Source: Spirulina subsalsa PCC 9445 (lineage in GTDB: Bacteria; Cyanobacteriota; Cyanobacteriia; Cyanobacteriales; Spirulinaceae). Taken from it: a stretch of DNA of 64,000 nt. The notes beneath the pieces were generated by a model that saw only the letters and a program-made list of their open reading frames with translations, did not search any database and was not told where the DNA came from. Positions 20,201 through 27,503 of the stretch are shown in pieces. The stretch is from contig NZ_JH980292.1 of NCBI RefSeq assembly GCF_000314005.1, positions 1,064,864-1,128,863 on the forward strand, given 5' to 3'. The position numbers and the translations under genes are program-made. Each line of letters starts with the position of its first letter. Position 1 is the stretch's first letter.

Positions 20201-20612
20201 TGTCGGGATCAAAAAGAGCATTACCAATAAATTCGCCATCCGGCCGACCAAAAAAGATTCCCCCCGCTTGCTCAAATTCTTGAGCTTGGGTAAAGAAATG
20301 ACGGTACATTTGCTCTAGGTTTGTCGTAGAGATATAACCTAGTCTTAAAGCATCTTGATTCAGGTGATTAATTTTGGGGGGAATTTCTAAAAAGGTATCC
20401 AGTTTTTGCTCAATGCGTAAGGTGACTTCAAAGCGCAATTGTGCCGCTAAATCATTGACCGCCCGTTGCCCATTCCGCCAAGAAACCCATCCCGTTAAGC
20501 CAACAGCAAAAGTAATTTGCACCACAAAAGGAACAATCAGCACAGCGCGTAACGGCAGATTGTTTAAAAGATGGGAACAAAAGGAAAGTCGGTGGTTTTG
20601 CCAGAAAGCCAT
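17208..20612 (-). CDS. Cache-HAMP-PAS-PAS-GGDEF-EAL sensor, c-di-GMP turnover enzyme
   Basis: 1134 residues from the ATG at 20612; a TTG at 20648 gives 12 more. Domains in order: N-terminal membrane segment, periplasmic double Cache sensor (about 40-340), second membrane segment and HAMP (about 355-430), two PAS/PAC units (about 440-690), GGDEF (about 700-860) and EAL (about 880-1120). The cyclase signature RLGGDEF (about 771-777) is intact. EALIRW and DDFGTGYSSL mark the phosphodiesterase domain and EGIE is also present. So both synthesis and breakdown of c-di-GMP are possible. It lies next to an adenylate cyclase-globin gene on the same strand. Confidence 0.93.
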   Translation of the reverse strand: MAFWQNHRLSFCSHLLNNLPLRAVLIVPFVVQITFAVGLTGWVSWRNGQRAVNDLAAQLRFEVTLRIEQKLDTFLEIPPKINHLNQDALRLGYISTTNLEQMYRHFFTQAQEFEQAGGIFFGRPDGEFIGNALFDPDNPHQLMVAGAATEGAIHFYDVDAEGRPVRLQSITPGFDPRQRPWYQAAMAERTSTWGDIFPYHAYTLLALPIATPIYDPDGALLGVFGNNFFLDRVSEFLSGLKVGKTGQTYVIERNGNIVASSTLPQPFRVENGITHRLNILTVEDSLLVASAEFLSDRYRQFSTIQEPAQLEFIYQKERYFLQVSPFQDQFGLDWLIVVMMPESDFMAQINANTRNSILLCLGALGVAIVSGWLTSRWIMRSVGQLMGASAAIAQGELSQAIEPGRLRELAILAETFNDMSQRLQTSFAALQTAHNNLKESEGKFRSFAENSDAVLWIFDRFQRRFIYISPACGTLWGCEESILLDQPRQLLYRILRKDRPALLKALRQVDQTHTFVIDYRIVHPDGTVRWIRDRAFLLENSQDPCPWLGGIAEDITERKHFEQALTQSEAQYRLLAENMSDLVCLHTPRGDYLYVSSSVQNLLGYQPPDLMGHNHFDLIHPDDRDRIHQEALQLSDGTALPLTYRIRKQAGDYRWFETVARGVFNGEGELFQLQTTSRDVTEKIRLQRQLEYDAFHDALTGLPNRNLLMERLNFAIERIHHHDNYQFAVLFLDLDHFKVINDSLGHLAGDEVLIDVAQKLREMMHSNDLVARLGGDEFVILMEKIHGLHDVLELVERIFERFQDPVAINYQQTLIRASIGVVVGTIRYQKAIDLIRDADTAMYRAKEKGRACYEIFDPTMHVQALARLELESDLRHAIEQNQLFMCYQPIISFETHQLKSFEALIRWQHPQRGIISPAEFIPVAEETQLIVPMSLWLMKDVASQIKAWQQDSALPRDLTESLRVSINISVVHLKQKQFMAQVDQVLQETGVSGKHFIFEITESILIQDVDDIIQIFRGLRDRAIAITIDDFGTGYSSLSYLCDLPITSLKIDKSFVGRMIQSSQNRRVVETILSLTQQLGLFAVAEGIETIEQFNLLKTLGCHYAQGYLFGRPVRSPIARQWLTHDSLPFIDSL

Positions 20613-20674
20613 AGATTGAGTTGGCCGAGAATTTGTTAATTCTAACAAAAAAAATGGCTTGTTCTAGGATTCTA

Positions 20675-21823
20675 TTAGTTTTCTCTCCCTGTAGACCCGT
20701 TATTGATACTTTCTGCTCCTTGGAGCATTAATGCTTGAATGGTGGCATAGGCATCCGCCCAAGCTTCTTGGACATCAGGAGTCCAAGCGGTTCCTAAGCA
20801 GGTTGCACAAGTCTCTAAAAAAACTTCTCCAGCCCGTTGATAATGTTGAGATTCAATGCCATATTGAACATGGGTCGCCCCCAAACCTTTTAAGGCACCG
20901 GATAATAATTCGGGTCGCCTTAAATTTTCATAGACTAACTCAACACTACCCCATAGCTTTTGCTTCTGTTTTGTCATATCCGTTTGAGTAAACATGGCTC
21001 TCGATTCTGGTATTTTCTCAAAAAGACAAGTATAGAAAACATCTGTGAATTGGTCTGAATGCTGCTTCAATAACCTAAAACTTTCTTCTAAAATACTGAC
21101 CTTAAAATGGTAATACTTCTCTTGACAGCGATTCAAATAAACCTTAGCGACTTTATCAAAAGGATTCAGGGTTAGGCATTCACTAAATAACGACTCTGCT
21201 CGTTCAAAGGAAAATAGCCGATATTGCTCAATAGCTTGTTGAAAAAGGGTGAGAGTCTGCTGCTTTTGCTCACGAATGGGTAAGGGATCGGCGGCAAAAA
21301 CTTCATAAATTGTCACCCCTTGAGATTTACCCTTAACTTTAACATGATCAATTTCTCGAATATAATTGAGTCCCTCCTTTAACTGGTTAAACGTAGACTC
21401 GCTAATTAACAAAGGAATTCCATAGGTTTTGGTGAGTTGTTCAATCCGAGAGGCTAAATTAACAGCATCACTAATCACCGTGTTTTCCATGCGGTTGGCA
21501 CTGCCTACAGTTCCTAACATCAGGACTCCCGTATTGATACCAATGCCAATTTCAAGGTCAGATTTACCCTGGGTCACTCGGTGTTGATTGTACTGGTTTA
21601 ACCGTTCTAATAGCCCAATTCCAGCTTTAACGGCATCATCTGGACTCTGGGCAAACAAGGCCATAATTCCATCGCCAATATATTTATCAATGAACCCGTT
21701 ATTTTGCAAAATGGCTGGATTCATCCAGGATAAATAGTCATTAATGAACTGGAAAGTTTTCTCGGGACTCATTTGTTCAGAAAGACGAGTAAAGTTCCGA
21801 ATATCAGAGAATAAAACCGACAT
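20675..21823 (-). CDS. Class III adenylate cyclase domain fused to a C-terminal globin (probably truncated)
   Basis: 382 residues. The cyclase domain (about 1-180) has metal-binding Asp7 (FSDIRNFT) and Asp51 (YIGDG), the adenine-type Asp119, and Asn122 and Arg126 of DAVNLASR, so catalysis looks possible for cAMP. A linker follows, then a globin domain (about 243-370) with a Tyr at B10 (Tyr264) and a proximal His318 in ATHVQYG, matching bacterial haemoglobins. An oxygen- or NO-responsive cyclase is inferred. The real N-terminus lies upstream: the frame continues through TGA into a HAMP fragment at 21845-22180. This ATG is therefore an internal Met, not a natural start. Confidence 0.85.
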   Translation of the reverse strand: MSVLFSDIRNFTRLSEQMSPEKTFQFINDYLSWMNPAILQNNGFIDKYIGDGIMALFAQSPDDAVKAGIGLLERLNQYNQHRVTQGKSDLEIGIGINTGVLMLGTVGSANRMENTVISDAVNLASRIEQLTKTYGIPLLISESTFNQLKEGLNYIREIDHVKVKGKSQGVTIYEVFAADPLPIREQKQQTLTLFQQAIEQYRLFSFERAESLFSECLTLNPFDKVAKVYLNRCQEKYYHFKVSILEESFRLLKQHSDQFTDVFYTCLFEKIPESRAMFTQTDMTKQKQKLWGSVELVYENLRRPELLSGALKGLGATHVQYGIESQHYQRAGEVFLETCATCLGTAWTPDVQEAWADAYATIQALMLQGAESINNGSTGREN

Positions 21824-21844
21824 TTTTTGCTCAGTATGATCGCC

Positions 21845-22180
21845 TCAAGTAATCTTAGTAATGCTCTCGCGATTGAGAAAACTCAGATGATCTTGAGAGA
21901 CAAAACGACTATAGGCAGTAATTAAATCTTCTCGTTCTTTTTCCCGCAACTTCAGTTCATTAAAGGTATGATTAAGTTGGGCGGCCATTGTATTAAACGA
22001 TTGGTCAAGAATGCTTAATTCAGCGATAGAACTGGGGGGAATATGTTGTTCAAGTTGACCATTGGCGATCGCCTGAGACGCTTCTGTGAGGCGCAGAATC
22101 GGCCGGGTAATGCGTTGAGCGGTTAAGACTCCTAGGGCGATCGCCAGTCCTAGGGGAACAACCATCAATTGTAAGGCATA
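21845..22180 (-). pseudogene. Broken N-terminal part (TM-HAMP) of the cyclase-globin gene
   Basis: In the same frame as the cyclase at 20675-21823, one TGA (21845-21847) separates the two. Reading through it gives ITKIT-stop-GDHTEQKMSVLFSDI, where relatives have an uninterrupted stretch. The fragment has a membrane helix (VVPLGLAIALGVLT) and a HAMP domain, then a coil into the cyclase. On its 5' side the frame stops at the IS605 element at about 22181, and no sensor domain is found on the far side. So the gene lost its sensor and gained a stop; it is probably a pseudogene, unless the stop is a sequencing error. Confidence 0.8.
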
Positions 22181-22400
22181 TTGACGCTCCCATCGCTAAA
22201 AGCGAGGGATTCCCTGTTCATCCAGTTACCTTATCTATAAGGCTTTCACCTAATAGACAGTGGGTAGTCTGTCCGTTCGTGAAACGTTGCGTAGCAAGGG
22301 CTTGAATTTCTGTCCGCCCGACAGTATTCGCTTTTTGAAGTAGGTTTTTAGCGGCGTTTTCATCCCTATCCAAAACACAACCACAAGAACAAATATGTGT
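22181..22400 (-). ncRNA. Probable TnpB-associated reRNA (omegaRNA), boundaries inferred
   Basis: In IS200/IS605 elements the guide RNA overlaps the 3' end of tnpB and the right end, with its guide taken from flanking DNA. Here the tnpB stop at 22218 is followed by the right-end hairpin, and the sequence beyond (toward 22180) is the cyclase gene. This assignment comes from the family; no expression evidence exists in the sequence. Confidence 0.35.
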
Positions 22401-23420
22401 TCTTACAGACAACGTTTTCTTGACAATATTGCCACAACTAGAACATTGCTGGCTAGTATATTGTGGGTTTACCGCTATCACAAACTTCCCGTGTATTTTC
22501 CCAAAGTAGTCTAACCAATCGGTGAACATTGACCAACTTGCGTCACTAATAGACTTAGCAAGTTTTCTATTTTTCAGCATATTACAAACCTTCAAGTCCT
22601 CGTAGACTACCAAATCGTTAGATTGGATTAACGCTTTTGCTGTCTTTACAACAAAATCTTTACGTTGTCTAGAGACTTTTAAATGAAGACGGGCTACTTT
22701 TGACTTTTGTTTTTGACGCTTGTTGCTCCCCTTTTTCTTTTTAGATAGCTGACGTTGCGCTTTTTTTAAACGCTTCTCGGCTTTACGGAGAAATCGAGGG
22801 TTATCAATTTTATTTCCATTAGAGTCCGTTAAAAAATGGTTTAATCCAACATCAATTCCTACTTCCTTTCCTGTAAAATCAAACGGTTCTATTCTTTCAA
22901 GGTCTAAAACAAATTGGCAATAGAATCCGTCAGCCCTTTTGATAAGTCTAACTCTTTTAATTAGCAACTTATCTAGAATTTCACGATTATAAGAGCCAAT
23001 TAGCTTTAACTTGCCAATTCCAGTTTTATCTGTTATGTGGATAGATTTTTTATCTTCTGCTAGTTTCCAACCCGAAGTTTTGTACTCCACAGACCTTGAG
23101 AACTTCTTAAATTTAGGGTAGCCTTTTTGAGCTAACCCTTTTTTACAGTTACTGTAGAAACGAGATATAGCCAACCAAGCTCTTTCAGCACTTGCCTGGC
23201 GAGCCGTAGAGTTTAGATAGCTTACAAACGGAGTATCTGTATTGTTACTCAAAGTTGTTACAAATTTACACAAAGAAGCATAATTAACCTTATCTTCTTT
23301 AGTGGAATCCATCCAAAGTCCAAGGCATTTATTCCGAATAAACTGCCCTGTTCTAATAGCTTCTAGGATAGCTACTTGTTGCGTTTGTGTCGCTTTAACT
23401 TTAAACTCTATGACCCGCAT
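22218..23420 (-). CDS. tnpB: TnpB, RNA-guided nuclease of IS605 element
   Basis: 400 residues, a full-length TnpB. RuvC-like catalytic residues are in place: Asp190 (GIDVGLNHF), Glu274 (VVYEDLKV) and the third Asp in LDRDENAAKN (351 or 353). A zinc finger is seen at CSSCG and CSCGC (about 326-348). So nuclease activity looks intact. TnpB proteins cut DNA next to a target-adjacent motif and help element maintenance. The tail after TVGRTEIQAL is unusual: codons for ALATQRFTNGQ come from a short repeat also found, inverted, beyond tnpA. Confidence 0.93.
   Translation of the reverse strand: MRVIEFKVKATQTQQVAILEAIRTGQFIRNKCLGLWMDSTKEDKVNYASLCKFVTTLSNNTDTPFVSYLNSTARQASAERAWLAISRFYSNCKKGLAQKGYPKFKKFSRSVEYKTSGWKLAEDKKSIHITDKTGIGKLKLIGSYNREILDKLLIKRVRLIKRADGFYCQFVLDLERIEPFDFTGKEVGIDVGLNHFLTDSNGNKIDNPRFLRKAEKRLKKAQRQLSKKKKGSNKRQKQKSKVARLHLKVSRQRKDFVVKTAKALIQSNDLVVYEDLKVCNMLKNRKLAKSISDASWSMFTDWLDYFGKIHGKFVIAVNPQYTSQQCSSCGNIVKKTLSVRTHICSCGCVLDRDENAAKNLLQKANTVGRTEIQALATQRFTNGQTTHCLLGESLIDKVTG
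22275..22300. repeat. 26-bp repeat, copy A (inverted relative to copy B)
   Basis: Starts GTTCGTGAAACGTTGC at 22275 and lies in the 3' end of tnpB. The inverse complement occurs at 23961-23986 with two mismatches. It encodes part of the TnpB tail. Confidence 0.75.
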
Positions 23421-23484
23421 TGAACCGACCTCTCAATGTGTTATTTTAGAGTTATAGCATTTCACTGCACTAACTGTCAAGGGT

Positions 23485-23904
23485 ATGGAAATTAATTATT
23501 TTAAGACTCGCCGGGCTACATTTAATCTCACTGTCTACATAGTCTTGGTGAATAAATACCGTAGAAAAGTATTCAAAAAAGAACATTTAGAGTTCTTAAA
23601 TGAGGCTTTTAAGTCTATTGTTGATAAGTGGGATGCCAGTATCGTAGAGTTTAACGGGGAGTCTGACCACGTTCACATTCTTTTGACTTACCCACCACAT
23701 AAGTTACTGAGTGGATTAATTGCTAATCTAAAATCTACTTCTAGCAAACGTATGTGGGATAATTACTCTGACTACCTGAAAAAGATTTATGGGAAAGACA
23801 AACGAGTATTATGGACCGGGGCTTATTTTGTAGCTAGTTTTGGTGGTGTCACAATAGACCAACTTAAAAAATATGTCGAGAATCAGGATTCCCCTGAATA
23901 TTAG
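23485..23904 (+). CDS. tnpA: TnpA, IS200-like Y1 HUH transposase
   Basis: 139 residues. The HUH motif His-Val-His lies in GESDHVHILL, and the single catalytic Tyr is in the C-terminal helix DQLKKYVENQ. KYRRKVFKKEHLEFL in the N-terminal part is also typical. The protein acts as a single-strand transposase on the bottom or top strand at stem-loop ends. It is complete for the family length. It diverges from tnpB across a 64-base gap. Confidence 0.93.
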   Translation: MEINYFKTRRATFNLTVYIVLVNKYRRKVFKKEHLEFLNEAFKSIVDKWDASIVEFNGESDHVHILLTYPPHKLLSGLIANLKSTSSKRMWDNYSDYLKKIYGKDKRVLWTGAYFVASFGGVTIDQLKKYVENQDSPEY

Positions 23905-23960
23905 TTGTGCTTCGCTGTCTTATATTGGTCGGCTTTTCATCTCATCGGTAAAACCGAGAG

Positions 23961-23986
23961 CCTTTGCTGCGCAACGTTTCACGAAC
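23961..23986. repeat. 26-bp repeat, copy B (inverted relative to copy A)
   Basis: Begins CCTTTGCTGCGCAACG, and reads as the reverse complement of 22275-22300. It lies between tnpA and the outer left end of the element. Confidence 0.75.
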
Positions 23987-24058
23987 AAGCCGACATTTTA
24001 GGTAAGGGATATCCTATGGTAGGGGCATTTTCTGAAGTTGCCTAGTCCTGATCAAGGT

Positions 24059-25450
24059 TCATTCGACTGGGGCGGAATTAGAGGGCTGTCCTGAGGCAAA
24101 AAAGCTAGCAATTAAGGCGACCATGAGCCACCATAGGGTATTGATGGGGGGACGATACCAAACGGTGTCAAACAGACCATGAACTAACATTCCGGCACAA
24201 GCGGCGATCGCAGCCATTAACCAAAAGGCTTGTACCTCTTTAGTCTGGCGTAAACGGGCGAGTTGTTGTAAACCGAGATTAAAAGTAATCAGCCCAAACC
24301 ATAAAAACAGGGCAAAACCTACCCACCCCACCTCAACGAGGGTTTCTAAAAAGATGGAATAGGCCCCCAAAGCGTCGCCATAGCCGGAACGGGCATAGAG
24401 AGGATAGACTTGCTTAAAGGCATCATTGCCCGGACCAATGCCGATGATGGGATGATCCCCAATCATACGAAACACGGCCTCCCAGACGTTGATCCGGAAG
24501 TTGTTGCTACTGTCTTCTCGTCCGGCAAAAATACTCATCACCCGTAAACGCAACGGTTCCACTAAGGTAATGCCTAAGAGAATTGCCCCTGTCATGCCCC
24601 CAAATAGCATCGGCACTAACCACATCCGCCAAACAGTGGGTAAATATTCAGCAAACCAATAGCGCAGGAGGAGGAAGAAAGTAATCAGGAGGGCGAGGGC
24701 GGCAATCCACCCCCCGCGACTGTCGGTAAAGAATAAACAAGCGAGATTGATAACCAGCATTACCCCCGCGAGGGTTTTGGGGAGATATCCTCGCCAAACA
24801 AATAAGGCGGCTATGCTGAGGGCGATCGCGGTGATTAAATACCCCGCTAACAAGTTAGGATTGCCCAAGAAGCTATAAACCCGGGTTTCATGGGCGAGGA
24901 GGGAGGTGGGATCGTTCCAAGTGGCTAATTGTTCCACCCCCTTATATTGTTGACGAATCCCGTAGGCGCTGACGAGGAGGGAGACGTGGAGATACACGGC
25001 CACGACCCAATTCCGGAGACGAGGCGATCGCAACACCTGCGCCCCCAAGAGAAACATAAACAAAAACAGGGTCAGTTTAATTAATCCTGAAAAGGCCGCA
25101 CTTTTCACGTCAGAAAAGGCTGTTGCAATGACCGCAATGCACCAATACACCCCCACGGCCAGATGAATGGGTGTAGACCCCGTTTTCAGGCGGTCTGAGA
25201 GGGTTAACATCAGCCAATAGCCCCCGGCCGCGATGAGTAATACTCCCGTTGGATTGGAGGAATTGGTAAAGGGGGCAATGAGAACAATAGCGCACAAAAT
25301 GACGGCACCGAGGGGATTCGCCCATTGTAAGAACCAACTGCCCTCCCGCCAAGCACTTAAGAAACCCACAAGGCGGTACAAGTAACTCCCCCCCCGCCAT
25401 TGGGAGAGGGGCAAATCAGACAAGGTGAAGCGTTGCCACACAGAATTCAT
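24059..25450 (-). CDS. ictB: IctB-like membrane protein (O-antigen ligase family, Wzy)
   Basis: 463 residues with about ten membrane segments. It resembles IctB of Synechococcus 7942 from MNSVWQRFTL onward and shows SRGGW (loop), SIFAGREDSSNNFRINVWEAV and GPGNDAFKQVYPLY, motifs of the Wzy/O-antigen ligase superfamily. IctB was first linked to inorganic-carbon accumulation, but the biochemical role is unresolved and a polysaccharide ligase is an alternative. The start at 25450 matches the IctB N-terminus; an ATG at 25486 adds 12 residues. The upstream gene (25583) reads the same way. Confidence 0.88.
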   Translation of the reverse strand: MNSVWQRFTLSDLPLSQWRGGSYLYRLVGFLSAWREGSWFLQWANPLGAVILCAIVLIAPFTNSSNPTGVLLIAAGGYWLMLTLSDRLKTGSTPIHLAVGVYWCIAVIATAFSDVKSAAFSGLIKLTLFLFMFLLGAQVLRSPRLRNWVVAVYLHVSLLVSAYGIRQQYKGVEQLATWNDPTSLLAHETRVYSFLGNPNLLAGYLITAIALSIAALFVWRGYLPKTLAGVMLVINLACLFFTDSRGGWIAALALLITFFLLLRYWFAEYLPTVWRMWLVPMLFGGMTGAILLGITLVEPLRLRVMSIFAGREDSSNNFRINVWEAVFRMIGDHPIIGIGPGNDAFKQVYPLYARSGYGDALGAYSIFLETLVEVGWVGFALFLWFGLITFNLGLQQLARLRQTKEVQAFWLMAAIAACAGMLVHGLFDTVWYRPPINTLWWLMVALIASFFASGQPSNSAPVE

Positions 25451-25582
25451 GGGGGAAGTTTCAATCGAAAGACGGTTTCGTTTCATTATAGAGGGGATTA
25501 GTCCGCTCGTTGACTACTCCCACCGCTAACATTCGTTAATACTCCCCTCGCCTTTAGACCCGGGATTGTCAATAGGTTTGAG

Positions 25583-27274
25583 TTAAACTCCAGACCCCAA
25601 CTGACGGGTTAAATTAACTAAGCGCTCACAACAATCAAACCGATCGAGGTGGATTTCAATGAAACAGAGGCGATCGCGCAACAATTGGGCCGTAGCAAGG
25701 GCTTCCTCTAAATCCCCCTCACTGTGGACTTCACAACTCCAACTCTCCCCGAAAATTTCCGGCATTTTGTGATATTTCCAAGGCTGAAGATCATTGTAAG
25801 CGCCATCATGAATCATCCGTTCAATGGTGTAGCCGTCGTTATTAATCAAAAACACAATCGGATTTAACCCGTGACGGATAATGGTGGAGAGTTCCTGACA
25901 GGTCATCTGAAAGGAACCATCGCCAATAAATAACAAAATCCGATGATCCGGTTGGGCTAGACCCGCACCTAAACAAGCGGGGAGAGAATAGCCAATAGAC
26001 ATATAAAAGGCCTGGCCGATGAATTTGGCATCCTGACGGATGGGGAGGTCAATACAGGCAATAATTGCATCTCCGGTTTCGGCGATCGCAATATTCTGTT
26101 CCCCCATAAAGTGATTCATCCGTTGGTAGAATCGGGCATTGGTGAGGGGGGCTTCCGATTGCACCACAAAGGGATCCGCTAAGAGGGTAGAAGTTGGCTG
26201 GATATCTAGGGCTTCCGGGGAACGAGGGGTTAAGGTTTCTGTTAAACAGTCGATAAAATCCCCCAAGTAAATGGGCGAATAGTAATGATGCTTAATTTGT
26301 ACCCGTTGCAAGTTAGCATTGATTAATTTCCCCCGATCCAGTTGGGCGGTATAGCCCCCTAAATTAGTATCAGAGAGGATCGCCCCTAAACAGAGAATAC
26401 AATCGGCTTGTTCAACGCGATCGCGCACATAATCCCGACTCAGCGCCCCTACATAATTACCAATAAATTGGGGGTGCATTTCCGTAATACTCGACTTACC
26501 CAACAATGTCGAAGCAATCGGATAACCCGTTTTTTCCACTAACTCCACTAATTTCCCTTGGATGCCATAGCGATGGAGTTCCACCCCCGCCAGAATAACC
26601 GGATATTTCGCCTTTTCTAACAGCATCACCGCTTCTTCCACCGCTTCCCGCAAGGCCTGTTCATCACTACTGGGGCGCACCACAAGGGGCTTTTGTGCCG
26701 GAATGGTGCAGGGATAGGCGACTAAATCGGCGGGAATCTCAATATAAACCGGGCGCTTATAACGGAGACAAGCGGCCAAGGTTTGATCAATTTGCTGGGT
26801 CGCTTGATCTGGCGTTAACGTGACGGCCGCCACCGTGACCTTTTCTAACACCGACTGCTGAAGGTTATAATCTCCCGTCGTGTGGTGCAGCAGGAGGGGA
26901 TTCCACAGGTTTTGATGGGCTGTGGTGGGGGGGGCGCCACTAATCACAATCAGGGGGACTTGTTCGGCATAGGCTCCGGCGATCGCATTCACTAAACTTA
27001 AGCCCCCCACCCCATAGGTCACACAAACCGCCCCCACGCCTTTTAAACGGGCGTAGGCATCGGCCGCATACCCTGCATTGAGTTCATTACAAGTTCCCAC
27101 CAACTCCAGAGAACTGTCTAACAGTAAATCCATAAACTTGAGGACATAATCCCCCGGTACCCCGAAAATATGCTCTAGGCCAAGGGCTTCGAGTTGTTCC
27201 ACTAAATACTGACCAATCGTGGTGGTCTTAAGGCGGGAGCCTTGCAGGTTAAGAGCGGAGGGAGTCATGACCAT
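25583..27274 (-). CDS. ThDP-dependent 2-oxo acid decarboxylase (pyruvate/indolepyruvate decarboxylase type)
   Basis: 563 residues. The conserved catalytic Glu64 sits in TCNELNAGYAADAYAR, the HH pair (130-131, LLLHHTTGDYN) marks pyruvate/indolepyruvate decarboxylases and is missing from acetolactate synthases, and the C-terminal ThDP-binding GDG...NN motif reads GDGSFQMTCQEL...INNDG. It would decarboxylate pyruvate or indolepyruvate to an aldehyde. Neither alcohol dehydrogenase nor an auxin gene is near. Substrate choice cannot be decided from sequence. Acetate kinase occurs about 8 kb away but is not linked. Confidence 0.88.
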   Translation of the reverse strand: MVMTPSALNLQGSRLKTTTIGQYLVEQLEALGLEHIFGVPGDYVLKFMDLLLDSSLELVGTCNELNAGYAADAYARLKGVGAVCVTYGVGGLSLVNAIAGAYAEQVPLIVISGAPPTTAHQNLWNPLLLHHTTGDYNLQQSVLEKVTVAAVTLTPDQATQQIDQTLAACLRYKRPVYIEIPADLVAYPCTIPAQKPLVVRPSSDEQALREAVEEAVMLLEKAKYPVILAGVELHRYGIQGKLVELVEKTGYPIASTLLGKSSITEMHPQFIGNYVGALSRDYVRDRVEQADCILCLGAILSDTNLGGYTAQLDRGKLINANLQRVQIKHHYYSPIYLGDFIDCLTETLTPRSPEALDIQPTSTLLADPFVVQSEAPLTNARFYQRMNHFMGEQNIAIAETGDAIIACIDLPIRQDAKFIGQAFYMSIGYSLPACLGAGLAQPDHRILLFIGDGSFQMTCQELSTIIRHGLNPIVFLINNDGYTIERMIHDGAYNDLQPWKYHKMPEIFGESWSCEVHSEGDLEEALATAQLLRDRLCFIEIHLDRFDCCERLVNLTRQLGSGV

Positions 27275-27503
27275 CAGTGAGATTCCTTGTGAGTTGAAGC
27301 TATAGCTCTCACTTTAACGTGACATTTTGTTAATAACTGTTGCTTAAAGTACATTTCTATGCAGTTAGAAGATCAAGAGAGACAGCGTGAATGGAGGGGG
27401 GGACAGGGTGCTAGTATTAAATCCAGTTTGTCAGTCGATGCGCTTGATTGTGCGATCGCGCCCACGGAAACGGTTAACCCCAAACGGTTTGATTTTGACC
27501 CCT

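Larger units (their letters stand above)
22181..24010. mobile_element. IS200/IS605-family insertion element with tnpA and tnpB
   Basis: The element has tnpA (plus) and tnpB (minus) divergent, the IS605 layout. The right end is at about 22181, after a hairpin (TCGCT/AGCGA, about 22193-22205) and the terminal TCAA. The left end lies after tnpA; a hairpin TCGG/CCGA at 23946-23957 with flanking CTC/GAG, then a region up to about 24010, fits a left-end structure, but the exact boundary is uncertain. Elements of this family insert without target duplication next to a short target. It sits inside the cyclase gene; the flanking 60 bases on the other side lead straight into ictB, so a deletion accompanied or followed insertion. 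Confidence 0.8.

Noticed and set aside
27387..27503. 39-residue N-terminal extension of the Rpn-type gene
   Set aside because: The family begins at MKFIDP, and the extension has no conserved features.
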